NCBI GenBank assembly: GCA_035525375.1
Contig: DATLEI010000017.1
Location: 1 to 45,821, forward strand
Length of the DNA stretch: 45,821 bases
Direction: 5' to 3'
From: JALZBN01 sp035525375
GTDB taxonomy: Bacteria > Actinomycetota > Acidimicrobiia > Acidimicrobiales > AC-14
A program made the position numbers and the translations under genes. A model generated the notes under the pieces. It was given only the letters and a program-made list of their open reading frames with translations. It did not search any database and had not been told where the DNA came from. Position 1 is the stretch's first letter, and every line of letters begins with the position of its first letter. Shown here in pieces: positions 7,872 through 15,340 of this stretch.

Positions 7872-8714
7872 TCAGGCGGGCTTACGTCCGGCGACCGCGA
7901 ACATCGTCAACGACGCGCAGAAGTGCCCGTCACGCGCCGTCTGCTCCAGCTGCTGGATCCAGGTGAGGGCTTCTTTTTCGGAGACGGCGCCGGACTCGGA
8001 GATGCCCTGGAGAATCATCGCGAAGGGTGGGAACCCCGGCGGCCCTGGGCGCGCCGTTGGGTCCCAGTCGGGGATGAGGTGGGTTGCGGCCCTGACTCTC
8101 ACGTCGTCGAGGCCGGTCTTCACGAAGAGTGAGCGGAGGCTGCGGCCGATCACGAAACCTGGCCTGCGGCCGAAGATCGCTCCCTGAACCCGCTGGGTCA
8201 ACTGCGGATCGGGGTGATACGGAGCAAAGGTGCCCCAGTCAGTGTCGATGACGACGACGGTCCCACCAGGACGGGTAACCCGCTTGAACTCGGCTAGGGC
8301 AGTCTCCGGACTGTCAACCCACTGCAGGGTGCGCTCAGAGCGGCATCCGTCGAAGGTGTCGTCCGCGAATTCGAGGTTCTGGGCATCACCGACTCGGAAC
8401 TCGGCCGCGGCGGCAGCCGCTTCGGCCCGCGTGGTGGCCTCGTCCACCATGACCTGGCTGGCGTCGATTCCGACAACCCGCCCGCCCGGCCCAACCTTCT
8501 CGGCCAGGGCGATGGCGGCATCTCCGGGTCCGCACCCGATATCGAGAAACGTCCTGCCATTGCCCGCGTGCAGCCAGGTGATGGCCTGACGTCGCAGCTC
8601 CTGGGTGGCTGGCCACGTGCCAGTCTCGTCCATGGCCCGAACGAGCACCGCGGGGTCGGGCATGTGATCGACCCCGGCGAAACCCAGGGGGACGGCTGAA
8701 GGGGCATCAGACAT
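7872..8714 (-). CDS. SAM-dependent methyltransferase (UbiE/Methyltransf_11 type)
   Basis: 280 residues from the ATG at 8714; the frame stays open further upstream but the ATG is supported by a TAGGCT hexamer 7 nt before it. Motif I is FLDIGCGPGDAA, motif II includes VVGIDAS, and GDAQNLEFADDTFD and RVTRPGGTVVVIDTDWG follow, all standard class I features. The N-terminus resembles small-molecule methyltransferases that begin with a distance-from-substrate cap (YDPA...). The substrate is unknown. It heads a three-gene string with the binding lipoprotein and antiporter and is divergent from the DUF2277 gene. Confidence 0.82.
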   Translation of the reverse strand: MSDAPSAVPLGFAGVDHMPDPAVLVRAMDETGTWPATQELRRQAITWLHAGNGRTFLDIGCGPGDAAIALAEKVGPGGRVVGIDASQVMVDEATTRAEAAAAAAEFRVGDAQNLEFADDTFDGCRSERTLQWVDSPETALAEFKRVTRPGGTVVVIDTDWGTFAPYHPDPQLTQRVQGAIFGRRPGFVIGRSLRSLFVKTGLDDVRVRAATHLIPDWDPTARPGPPGFPPFAMILQGISESGAVSEKEALTWIQQLEQTARDGHFCASLTMFAVAGRKPA

Positions 8715-8721
8715 GGCCCGG

Positions 8722-8727
8722 AGCCTA
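8722..8727 (-). promoter_or_regulatory. -10 hexamer TAGGCT, leaderless layout (minus strand)
   Basis: On the minus strand TAGGCT ends 7 nt before the methyltransferase ATG at 8714. It faces away from the TAAGGT of the divergent gene 22 bp further on. Confidence 0.6.
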
Positions 8728-8749
8728 TGTCTTGGTCGATTTGCCGACG

Positions 8750-8755
8750 TAAGGT
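8750..8755 (+). promoter_or_regulatory. -10 hexamer TAAGGT, leaderless layout
   Basis: TAAGGT ends 6 nt before the ATG at 8762. The spacing decides the start: an in-frame TTG at 8756 would lie too close to the hexamer. Confidence 0.6.
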
Positions 8756-8761
8756 TTGGGC

Positions 8762-9022
8762 ATGTGCCGAAGCATCGTGACCCTGAGAGGGGCGGAGCCC
8801 GCGACCGACGATGAGGTCCGCGCCGCCGCCCTGCAGTTCGTCCGGAAGGTGAGTGGCTACCGGGTGCCATCGAGGACCAATCGCGCCGTGTTCGACGGCG
8901 CTGTGGAGGACATCGCCGGAACCGTCCGCCAGCTACTCGACGACCTGGAATCGCCGCCGGGTGCCCGCCAACCGGCCATGGCAAAAAGCCGGATTGTCGC
9001 CCGAGCGAAGGCCGCGGGGTAG
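8762..9022 (+). CDS. DUF2277 family small protein
   Basis: 86 residues beginning MCRSIVTLRG, matching the family start (MCRNI.TL) exactly, which argues for the ATG at 8762. The body has the conserved AT..E...AA.QFVRK.SG...PS..N...F..AV..I....R.LL pattern, probably a small helical bundle. Function unknown. Commonly annotated in actinobacteria and proteobacteria as a conserved hypothetical protein. Confidence 0.85.
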   Translation: MCRSIVTLRGAEPATDDEVRAAALQFVRKVSGYRVPSRTNRAVFDGAVEDIAGTVRQLLDDLESPPGARQPAMAKSRIVARAKAAG

Positions 9023-9086
9023 CCCGATGCCCGGGACAACAACGAGCGCAGCGACCACATGATCGATAGCGACTGACCGCTTGGTC

Positions 9087-9105
9087 TAGCCGCTCGGGGC
9101 GGCTA
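9087..9105. terminator. Bidirectional hairpin between converging genes
   Basis: TAGCCGC (9087-9093) and GCGGCTA (9099-9105) form a perfect 7-bp stem with a 5-nt loop, placed directly before the stop codon of the minus-strand reductase and after the DUF2277 gene. No T tract on either side. Confidence 0.6.
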
Positions 9106-9762
9106 CTACGACCCGAGAACCAACTTGATGTTGAAGTGACCGGTACCCGCGGTGCCAAAGAGCCGCACCCAGAAGGGCACGTACATCTCCATGCCCCGGG
9201 CCGCGGTCGCGTCGCCAAGGTCGAGGATGTCATCGGAGGGCCAGCCGAAGCCTTCCAGTAGAGCCTTGATCTCGGCTTTCGCGCCGTCGTCGTTACCGGC
9301 GAGAAACACGTTGTGGGATCCGGGCACGAGGCTCGGCTCGACCATCACATCGCAGTTCATCGTGTTCAAGCTCTTCACCACCCGGGCGTCGGGAAACGCA
9401 CGCTGGAGCTGCTCGGCGACACTGTCGGTGTTGCAGACCGTGAGCGACGGCGGGAAGCCCTTGGAGAAGTCGAGGGGATTGGAGACGTCGAGAATCACCT
9501 TGCCCGCGAGGTTCTCGGTGCCAGCGCTCTCGAGGGCGTCGAGGGACGCCGCGCCGGCGGTTGCGTTCACGACGAGGTCGGCGAAGGCGGCCGCATCGCG
9601 GAAGGAGCCTTCTGAGGCGCTGTCCCCGGCGCCCTCGGCCCAGGCCACGGCCTTTACGTTCCCGGCCTGCCGCGAGCCCATCTTCACCTCGTGGCCGTGG
9701 GCGACGAGCGCAGTTGCGAGCGTCTGTCCGACCCCGCCGGTACCCAGGACCCCGATCTTCAT
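9106..9762 (-). CDS. NADPH-dependent F420 reductase-like / NAD(P)-binding protein
   Basis: 218 residues with an N-terminal Rossmann motif (IGVLGTGGVGQTLA) and the F420-dependent NADP reductase pattern: GSR in the 2'-phosphate loop suggesting NADP, DLVVNATAG, KVILDVSNPLDFS and VVKSLNTMNCDVM. Members of this family either transfer hydride between NADPH and F420 or are orphan reductases; actinobacteria carry several. A complete fbiC elsewhere in this window shows that the organism makes F420, so an F420 link is reasonable. The ATG has a strong ribosome site (ACGGAGG, 6 nt spacing). Confidence 0.78.
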   Translation of the reverse strand: MKIGVLGTGGVGQTLATALVAHGHEVKMGSRQAGNVKAVAWAEGAGDSASEGSFRDAAAFADLVVNATAGAASLDALESAGTENLAGKVILDVSNPLDFSKGFPPSLTVCNTDSVAEQLQRAFPDARVVKSLNTMNCDVMVEPSLVPGSHNVFLAGNDDGAKAEIKALLEGFGWPSDDILDLGDATAARGMEMYVPFWVRLFGTAGTGHFNIKLVLGS

Positions 9763-9808
9763 GGCTTGCCTCCGTTCGCCGGTAAGAGGGCGAGGGTACT
9801 GGGCGACG

Positions 9809-9836
9809 TTGACTAATCGTTGCGGCTTGGTAACGT
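9809..9836 (+). promoter_or_regulatory. Promoter TTGACT-N16-TAACGT
   Basis: TTGACT at 9809-9814 and TAACGT at 9831-9836 are spaced 16 bp. The predicted start near 9843 would give the downstream secreted-protein gene a leader of about 110 nt, which contains a small hairpin (CCGC-TGAGT-GCGG near 9868) and ends in a strong ribosome site. Confidence 0.55.
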
Positions 9837-9952
9837 CGTGCTATCAGGTTGATGGGGTGTTCTCCGCTGAGTGCGGCGGACTCCTCTGAATGTCATCTCC
9901 CGGGATCGTGCGGTCACGGCGGCCTCGGGGAGGGAAGGGAGGTGATCAACCA

Positions 9953-11104
9953 ATGAATATTCAATCTTGCAAGAAGCCCTTCCTGGCGTTCCTAGCTGGG
10001 GCGTTCGGTGTACTGGCATTCCTCCTCTTCAGCTCAACGGCCGCCCATGCGGACGCGACGTCGGGCAACTCGGGTAACTCCGGGGACACAGGGGATGCCA
10101 TCGCCGACGGAGGGGCCAACAGCACTGCCAGCTCTGGCGCCGGCGCCGGATCCAACTCCGACTCGGGGTCAACTGGGAGTGCTTCGAACAGCACCGGAAT
10201 TGCAGCCGTCGGTGGTGACGGAGGTAGCGGAGGTGTCGCTGCTCCTGTTGCCGGTGGCGGCGGGGGAGCTGTCAACGTAGGTGGTGGGGTCGCCGTAGGA
10301 GGCTCCAGCATCGCCGTAGGCAGCGCCAACGGAGGATCTGGTGGTAGCTCGACCGTGGTGGCGACTCCAGTTGCGCACTCCGGCAACTCGGGATCGGCCT
10401 CATCGCAGTCAAGTGCGACCAACACCGGCAACACCGGGCCTGCTTCGTCGAGCGCGGTATCGGCTCCAATCGCCATATCCGGTAACTCGGGTTCGACGGG
10501 AGCTACGGGGGCGGCAACGTCCAATCCTGTGGCCGTCAACAACGGGATACTCGGCATTGCGATCGCGGTCGGTGGCGACGCTACTTCGGGCAACTCCGGG
10601 AACTCCGGTAGCACCGGTGCGGCAATCGCCAATGGCAACGCCAACAGCGTGGCCAACTCGGGCGCCGATGCCACGTCGAACGCAACGTCGGGATCCACCG
10701 GCGCGGCGCACAACGTGCTTGGCATCCTGGCCCTGGCCGGCGACGGTGGCAGTGGTGGCGTGGCCATCCCGGTCGCCGGACCCGGTGGCATCGCTGTGAA
10801 CCTCGGTCCTGGGCTCGCCATCGGCGGGTCGAGTATCGCGGCCGGCGACGCTGATGGCGGCAACGGAGGCAATGTGAATGTACTCGCCGTTCCAATTGCG
10901 GTTACCGGAAGCTCCGGTGGGACCTCGGCTCAGTCGAGCTCCACAAATACCGGGCATACCGGGCCGGCTTGGTCCGGCGCAGCGTCAGCACCAATAGCCC
11001 TCTCGGGTCATTCGGGGTCAACCGGTCCAACCGGTCCAGCCACGAGCAACCCGGTGGCTATCAACTTTGCAATTCTCGGTTTCGCAATCGTCTTCGACAT
11101 ATGA
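9953..11104 (+). CDS. Secreted two-module Gly/Ser/Ala/Asn-rich repeat protein, charge-depleted
   Basis: 383 residues from the ATG at 9953, chosen because GGGAGGTGATC, near-perfect complement of the 16S 3' end, lies 5 nt before it; a start at 9890 would put extra residues ahead of the signal peptide. Residues 1-33 form a classical signal peptide ending AHA. The mature 350 residues are two modules of exactly 175 residues (34-208 and 209-383), both opening DATSGNSGNSG and sharing later phrases (GDGGSGGVA.PVAG, GGSSIA.G, SNPVA.N..ILG.AI). By eye the mature protein has no Lys, Arg, Glu, Cys, Met or Tyr. The dense short-side-chain alternation suggests a beta-solenoid or collagen-like rod. No sorting signal or anchor. 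Not a family I can name. Confidence 0.8.
   Translation: MNIQSCKKPFLAFLAGAFGVLAFLLFSSTAAHADATSGNSGNSGDTGDAIADGGANSTASSGAGAGSNSDSGSTGSASNSTGIAAVGGDGGSGGVAAPVAGGGGGAVNVGGGVAVGGSSIAVGSANGGSGGSSTVVATPVAHSGNSGSASSQSSATNTGNTGPASSSAVSAPIAISGNSGSTGATGAATSNPVAVNNGILGIAIAVGGDATSGNSGNSGSTGAAIANGNANSVANSGADATSNATSGSTGAAHNVLGILALAGDGGSGGVAIPVAGPGGIAVNLGPGLAIGGSSIAAGDADGGNGGNVNVLAVPIAVTGSSGGTSAQSSSTNTGHTGPAWSGAASAPIALSGHSGSTGPTGPATSNPVAINFAILGFAIVFDI
10052..11101 (+). repeat. Two tandem 525-bp modules
   Basis: 10052-10576 and 10577-11101 encode the two 175-residue modules. They keep the same length without indels in total yet have diverged clearly in sequence, so the duplication is old and length seems constrained. 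Confidence 0.75.
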
Positions 11105-11136
11105 CCGGGTAGTAGCAAATTGCTCCACAGCCGTTT

Positions 11137-11166
11137 GTCGAGGGCCCCCGGAAGGGGGCCTTCGAC
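11137..11166 (+). terminator. Strong 13-bp hairpin after the secreted repeat protein
   Basis: GTCGAGGGCCCCC (11137-11149) pairs with GGGGGCCTTCGAC (11154-11166) with one G-T pair and a GGAA tetraloop. It has no U tract, as often seen in actinobacteria. Confidence 0.75.
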
Positions 11167-11247
11167 GCGATCCTGTGCACGGCTTGTGGATAGCAGGGGA
11201 ATGTTCCTGTGGAAAACCAAGTCCGTCCCGCGGGGGCCGCGGCGGCG

Positions 11248-11253
11248 TAACCT
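11248..11253 (+). promoter_or_regulatory. -10 hexamer TAACCT, leaderless layout
   Basis: TAACCT ends 6 nt before the GTG at 11260. Confidence 0.55.
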
Positions 11254-11259
11254 GCCGCG

Positions 11260-11769
11260 GTGCTGTCACCAACGAAAGGACGTTTGTCACCGGGGGAGTG
11301 GATCTCAGCGGGCGCCGCCATCCTGTTGCTGGTCTCGCTCGTCCTGCCGTGGTTCCACGAAGAGTCAGTGGCGCGGTTCTCCGGCCCCGGCGATCCCTCC
11401 TTCCACCCTCGCAACCTGATCGCGCTGTCGGCGATACCCGTCGTGGCGATCCTGCTGGCGGCGCTGGCCATCGTTCCCCTGTTAAACGCAGTACGCCGGC
11501 TGCGTACCGGGAACTCGCTGCGCCCCGAGATCAACCTCGCGGTCGGCGCGCTTGCCGTCAGCCTGGTCTTCTTCGGCGCCGCCCTCCACGTCGGCGAGCA
11601 GGGCACCGCGCTCCCCGGGCGCCCATTTGTGACCGCAAGTCCGACCTTCGGCTTAGGGGTCGGATTGCTGGCCGCCCTAGCGATTGCAGGCGGCGGTGTC
11701 CTCTCGATGTGGAGCACCCGCCCTACCCACTCCTTCCCGAATGGGCCTGGGGGCACTCGCAGTTCCTAG
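11260..11769 (+). CDS. Four-helix membrane protein, unknown function
   Basis: 169 residues with four hydrophobic segments (about 13-31, 53-75, 93-110 and 129-148). A loop between the first two contains WFHEES and FSGPGDPSFHP. I do not recognise a family. The GTG is supported by the leaderless-type TAACCT; a TTG at 11284 is the alternative and would keep all four helices. Its stop codon TAG is the first half of the -10 of the next gene. Confidence 0.65.
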   Translation: MLSPTKGRLSPGEWISAGAAILLLVSLVLPWFHEESVARFSGPGDPSFHPRNLIALSAIPVVAILLAALAIVPLLNAVRRLRTGNSLRPEINLAVGALAVSLVFFGAALHVGEQGTALPGRPFVTASPTFGLGVGLLAALAIAGGGVLSMWSTRPTHSFPNGPGGTRSS

Positions 11770-11772
11770 AAT
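11767..11772 (+). promoter_or_regulatory. -10 hexamer TAGAAT built on the upstream stop codon
   Basis: TAGAAT begins with the TAG stop of the membrane protein gene (11767-11769) and ends 7 nt before the ATG at 11780. Confidence 0.6.
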
Positions 11773-11779
11773 CGCTGAG

Positions 11780-12469
11780 ATGCCCAGCGTCGACGAGCGA
11801 CAACCACTAGATCCGACGGCCGGCGAGGACCGAATCCTCACCATTCCCAATGCACTTTCGCTGGGCCGGCTGGCCTGCGTCCCGGTGTTCGTCTGGCTCA
11901 TGTTCGGTCGTCGCAACAAGGTCGCAGCGGCCGTGCTCCTCGGTTCCCTCGGGATCACCGACTGGGTCGACGGCTTCATCGCCCGTCGCTTCAACCAGGT
12001 CAGCACGGTCGGCAAAGTGCTCGATCCCACGGCCGACCGGGTACTGCTGGTCACCGGAATGGTCGCCATTCTCATCGACGGTGCGGTACCCAAATGGGTG
12101 GGCTGGCTCGCCGTTTCCCGCGAGGTCACGGTCGGCACGGGCGCCGTTGCCCTGGCGGCAATGGGCGCGCGCCGCGTCGATGTGACATGGGCGGGCAAGT
12201 GCGGAACCTTCGGCATGATGGTTGCTTTCCCACTGTTCCTGCTCTCCAATGCCGAGAACTTTCGCTGGCGGCGACAGGCACGGGTAGCGGCTTGGCCCTG
12301 CGCGCTCGTCGCCCTCGGTTATAGCTGGTACTCCGCGGCTGGATACGTGAAGATCGGTAAAGAAGCGCTACGGGCGCGTGATGGTGATGTCGAGGAGACC
12401 CCCGAGCCCCATGGGGTGCCACGATCCGAGCAGCCGGGCGCGGCCGAGCCGGTAGGGTCTGCTCGATGA
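11780..12469 (+). CDS. CDP-alcohol phosphatidyltransferase (PgsA-like)
   Basis: 229 residues. The catalytic signature DG-x2-AR-x8-G-x3-D-x3-D is complete (DGFIAR...GKVLDPTAD, about residues 60-82), so the enzyme should move a phosphatidyl group from CDP-diacylglycerol to an alcohol at the membrane. The N-terminal TIPNALSLGRL is typical of phosphatidylglycerophosphate synthases, but cardiolipin or inositol-phosphate synthase subtypes cannot be excluded. About six transmembrane helices; polar acidic tail of about 40 residues. An upstream in-frame start at 11684 would overlap the previous gene and is less likely. Its stop overlaps the next start (ATGA). Confidence 0.85.
   Translation: MPSVDERQPLDPTAGEDRILTIPNALSLGRLACVPVFVWLMFGRRNKVAAAVLLGSLGITDWVDGFIARRFNQVSTVGKVLDPTADRVLLVTGMVAILIDGAVPKWVGWLAVSREVTVGTGAVALAAMGARRVDVTWAGKCGTFGMMVAFPLFLLSNAENFRWRRQARVAAWPCALVALGYSWYSAAGYVKIGKEALRARDGDVEETPEPHGVPRSEQPGAAEPVGSAR
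12453..12458 (+). promoter_or_regulatory. -10 hexamer TAGGGT inside the end of the PgsA-like gene
   Basis: TAGGGT ends 7 nt before the ATG at 12466, although this start also overlaps the upstream stop. It may be a second, internal leaderless promoter. Confidence 0.5.
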
Positions 12470-14952
12470 AGGCGGTCATCATGGCCGGCGGCGAGGGCAC
12501 TCGACTGCGGCCCCTCACGTCGAACCAACCAAAGCCGTTGATGCCGCTCGTCAATCGCCCGATGATGGAGCACATCGTGCGGCTGTTGAAGCAGCACGGG
12601 TTCGACGACATCGTCGTCACCGTCGCCTTCCTCCCCCAGACGATCCGCAGCTACTTCGGTGACGGTGAAGAGTTCGGCGTCCGGATGGTCTACGCCACCG
12701 AGGAGACGCCGCTCGGCACCGCAGGGTCGGTCGGCAACGCCAAGGACGAGCTCGATGAGACGTTCCTGGTGATCTCCGGCGACGTCCTCACCGATATCGA
12801 CCTCTCAGCGCTTGTCGACGTGCACAAGAGCAAGGGGGCAATGGCGACAATCGCGCTCAAGTCTATGGAGAATCCGCTCGAGTTCGGTATCGTCATCACC
12901 CACGACGACGGCTCAATTGAACGGTTCCTCGAAAAGCCGACGTGGGGCCAGGTCTTCAGCGACACCGTCAACACCGGTATCTATGTCCTCGAACCGGGGA
13001 TCTTCGACTACATCCCCGAAGGCAAGTCGATCGACTTCTCGAGCGATGTCTTCCCGCGGCTGCTCGACGATGGCAAGCCGCTCTTCGGACACGTCGCCGA
13101 GGGCTACTGGGAGGATGTCGGCACCCTCGATGCGTACGTCAAAGCTCATCAAGACGTTCTCGATGGCAAGGTCGAGTTGGATGTGCCTGGCTTCCGAATA
13201 GCGGACGGCGTGTGGCTCGGCGAGGGCGCCGAGGTCGATCCCAAGGCCAAGATCGAGGGGCCGGTGGTGATCGGCGACCACTGCCGGGTCGAAGCTGGAG
13301 TGAAGTTGCGGGAGTACACCGTGCTCGGGGCGAACGTGATCGTGCGCGCCGACGCGTTCCTCGAGCGAAGCGTCGTGCACGACAACGCCTATTTGAGCCA
13401 GAGCGTTAGCCTCCGGGGCTCGGTCATCGGACGATCGAGCGACCTGCGTGACCATGCCCGCTGCGAGGAAGGTGTGGTGCTAGGTGACGAGTGCTTCGTG
13501 GGGGAACACGCGGTCATCAACCCCGGGGTCAAGATCTACCCCTTCAAGACGGTCGAGCCCGGCGCGATCATCAACTCCTCGATCGTCTGGGAGTCGCGAG
13601 GCGCTCGAAACCTGTTCGGGCGGGTGGGTGTCAGCGGGCTCGCCAACATCGACGTCACGCCCGAGCTGGCCGTGAAGGTGGCAATGGCCTACGGCTCGAC
13701 CTTGAAGAAGGGGTCGACTGTCACCACCTCCCGGGATTCCAGCCGGGCGGCGAGGGCCCTCAAGCGCGCCGCCATGGCGGGGCTGAATGCGGCCGGCATC
13801 AACGTCGAAGACCTCGAGATGGCGCCCGTACCCGTCACCCGGTTCCAGGTGCGCACGCAGCGGTCGCAGGGTGGCATCACCGTGCGGCTCGCGCCGGGCG
13901 ACCCGCAGTCGGTCGCCATTCGTTTCTTCGATGCCGACGGCACCGACATCGACCATGGCGCGCAGCGCAAGATCGAGCGCGCGTTCTACAGGCAGGACTT
14001 CCGGCGCGCCTTTGCCGCCGACATCGGCGACATCGGTTTCCCGGCCCGCGCCCTCGAGTACTACACGGCGGCGATGATCTCGACAGTCGACATCAACGCC
14101 ATCCGAGGGGCCAACTACCGCGTCGTGGTCGACTACGCCTTCGGCTCGATGTCGATGGTGATGCCGAGCGTCCTCGCCAAGCTCGGTGCCGACGTGCTCT
14201 CGGTGAACCCGTACGCGTCGACCGCAGGTGCGGCTGCCTTCGACCCCGCCGTGCTCTCGAGTCGAGTCGCGGAAGTCGTGCGCACATCGAACGCTCAGGT
14301 GGGAGCAGTCATCGACCCCGACGGCGACCACATCACGATCATCGACGACGAAGGGCAAGTGCTCACCAACACTCAGGCATTGCTCGCCTTCGTGACCCTG
14401 ATTGCCGCCAGCAACGAGGGGGCCCGCATCGCCTTGCCGGTGTCGGTTACCCAAGCGGCCGAGCGGATCGTCCTCGATGCGGGAGGGGAGATTGTCTGGA
14501 CCAAGCAAGCGTCAGCCAATCTGATGGACGTCGCCGCGTCGGAGAACGTCCTTTTCGCCGCCAACCTCGAGGGCGGGTTCATCTTTCCCGAGTTCATGCC
14601 GGCCTACGACGGTGCGGCCGCATTCGTGAACCTGCTCGCCCTCCTCGCCCAGTCGGGTCAACGCCTGTCCAAGGTTGTGGCCGGCCTGCCCCGCATTCAC
14701 GTTGCCCACGAGACCATCGTCACGCCATGGGAGGAGAAGGGGGTCCTCATGCGCAAGTTCGTCGAGCGAGTGAAGGACAGGGATGTACTTCTCGTCGATG
14801 GCGTCAAGGTATTCCTCGACGATTCTTGGGCACTCGTCCTCCCCGACCCCGAGGAGCCCGTAACCCACGTTTGGGCCGAGGGCGACAGCGATTCCAAGGC
14901 TCGCGGTCTGGCCCAGGAGTATGCCAGACGCATCCGGCAGATCCTCCGATGA
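12466..14952 (+). CDS. Sugar-1-phosphate nucleotidyltransferase fused to degenerate phosphohexomutase
   Basis: 828 residues. Residues 1-235 are a nucleotidyltransferase with an intact pyrophosphorylase signature (AGGEGTRLRPLT...PKPLMPLVN) and catalytic-site SGDVLTDID. Residues about 245-370 show hexapeptide repeats of a left-handed beta helix. Residues about 385-828 are phosphomannomutase-like, but the phosphoserine loop TASHNP is absent (the region reads GGITVRLAPGDP) and the metal loop is DPDGDH instead of DGDGDR, so mutase activity is doubtful. This fusion is usually annotated as mannose-1-phosphate guanylyltransferase; it would make GDP-mannose or a related nucleotide sugar for glycans or glycolipids. 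The start overlaps the previous stop and its own stop overlaps gcvH (ATGA). Confidence 0.85.
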   Translation: MKAVIMAGGEGTRLRPLTSNQPKPLMPLVNRPMMEHIVRLLKQHGFDDIVVTVAFLPQTIRSYFGDGEEFGVRMVYATEETPLGTAGSVGNAKDELDETFLVISGDVLTDIDLSALVDVHKSKGAMATIALKSMENPLEFGIVITHDDGSIERFLEKPTWGQVFSDTVNTGIYVLEPGIFDYIPEGKSIDFSSDVFPRLLDDGKPLFGHVAEGYWEDVGTLDAYVKAHQDVLDGKVELDVPGFRIADGVWLGEGAEVDPKAKIEGPVVIGDHCRVEAGVKLREYTVLGANVIVRADAFLERSVVHDNAYLSQSVSLRGSVIGRSSDLRDHARCEEGVVLGDECFVGEHAVINPGVKIYPFKTVEPGAIINSSIVWESRGARNLFGRVGVSGLANIDVTPELAVKVAMAYGSTLKKGSTVTTSRDSSRAARALKRAAMAGLNAAGINVEDLEMAPVPVTRFQVRTQRSQGGITVRLAPGDPQSVAIRFFDADGTDIDHGAQRKIERAFYRQDFRRAFAADIGDIGFPARALEYYTAAMISTVDINAIRGANYRVVVDYAFGSMSMVMPSVLAKLGADVLSVNPYASTAGAAAFDPAVLSSRVAEVVRTSNAQVGAVIDPDGDHITIIDDEGQVLTNTQALLAFVTLIAASNEGARIALPVSVTQAAERIVLDAGGEIVWTKQASANLMDVAASENVLFAANLEGGFIFPEFMPAYDGAAAFVNLLALLAQSGQRLSKVVAGLPRIHVAHETIVTPWEEKGVLMRKFVERVKDRDVLLVDGVKVFLDDSWALVLPDPEEPVTHVWAEGDSDSKARGLAQEYARRIRQILR

Positions 14953-15338
14953 CCACGGACGAAGTTCCCGACGATCGCCGCTACACCGACGACCACGAGT
15001 GGGCGCAACAGACCGACGAAGGAATCCGGATTGGCATCACCCACTACGCCCAGGACGCCCTGGGCGACGTCGTCTTCGTGAAGCTGCCCGACATCGGCGC
15101 GGAGGTCGGCGCCCACGATGCCTTCAGTGAGGTTGAGTCGACGAAGTCGGTCTCCGAGGTCTACGCCCCCCTCGACGGCTCTGTTGTCGCTGTGAACGAA
15201 TCCCTGACCGACGATCCCGGCCGCCTGAACACCGACCCTTACGGCACGGGTTGGATTTGCGTACTGCGCCCGGTAGACGGAGCCGCCTACGACTCCCTAC
15301 TCGACGCGGGCGCCTATCGCAGCCTCATCTCGGATTAG
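14949..15338 (+). CDS. gcvH: Glycine cleavage system H protein
   Basis: 129 residues. The lipoyl-accepting Lys66 sits in VESTKSVSEVYAP, and HEWAQ..DEGIRIGITHYAQDALGDVVFVKLPDIG is the family's usual start. It carries the aminomethyl intermediate between the P, T and L proteins. The ATG overlaps the stop of the preceding fusion gene (ATGA), so translation is coupled; the frame happens to be open for 1.4 kb upstream but that part is a shadow. gcvT and gcvPA/PB lie 4-6 kb downstream in the same orientation. Confidence 0.95.
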   Translation: MTTDEVPDDRRYTDDHEWAQQTDEGIRIGITHYAQDALGDVVFVKLPDIGAEVGAHDAFSEVESTKSVSEVYAPLDGSVVAVNESLTDDPGRLNTDPYGTGWICVLRPVDGAAYDSLLDAGAYRSLISD

Positions 15339-15340
15339 CG

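Noticed and set aside
7088..7966. 292-codon plus-strand frame opposite the solute-binding lipoprotein
   Set aside because: The minus-strand gene has a lipobox and clear SBP_bac_3 motifs; the plus frame has none.
9843..9952. Riboswitch (for example c-di-AMP type) in the leader of the secreted repeat protein
   Set aside because: The leader is long enough and has a small hairpin, but I could not match a known consensus; a covariance-model search would decide.
9961..10872. 303-codon open frame on the minus strand opposite the secreted repeat protein
   Set aside because: It mirrors the low-complexity repeats and has a Pro/Ala/Leu-rich shadow composition; the plus-strand gene has a signal peptide, ribosome site and terminator.
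13480..14508. 342-codon minus-strand frame inside the nucleotidyltransferase fusion
   Set aside because: Composition rich in His, Arg, Asp and Gly typical of a G+C-rich antisense shadow, with no family motif.
13491..14948. Long upstream extension of the gcvH frame
   Set aside because: It overlaps the fusion gene in another frame and reads as Arg/Gly-rich shadow; gcvH proper starts at the ATG at 14949 with a normal N-terminus.
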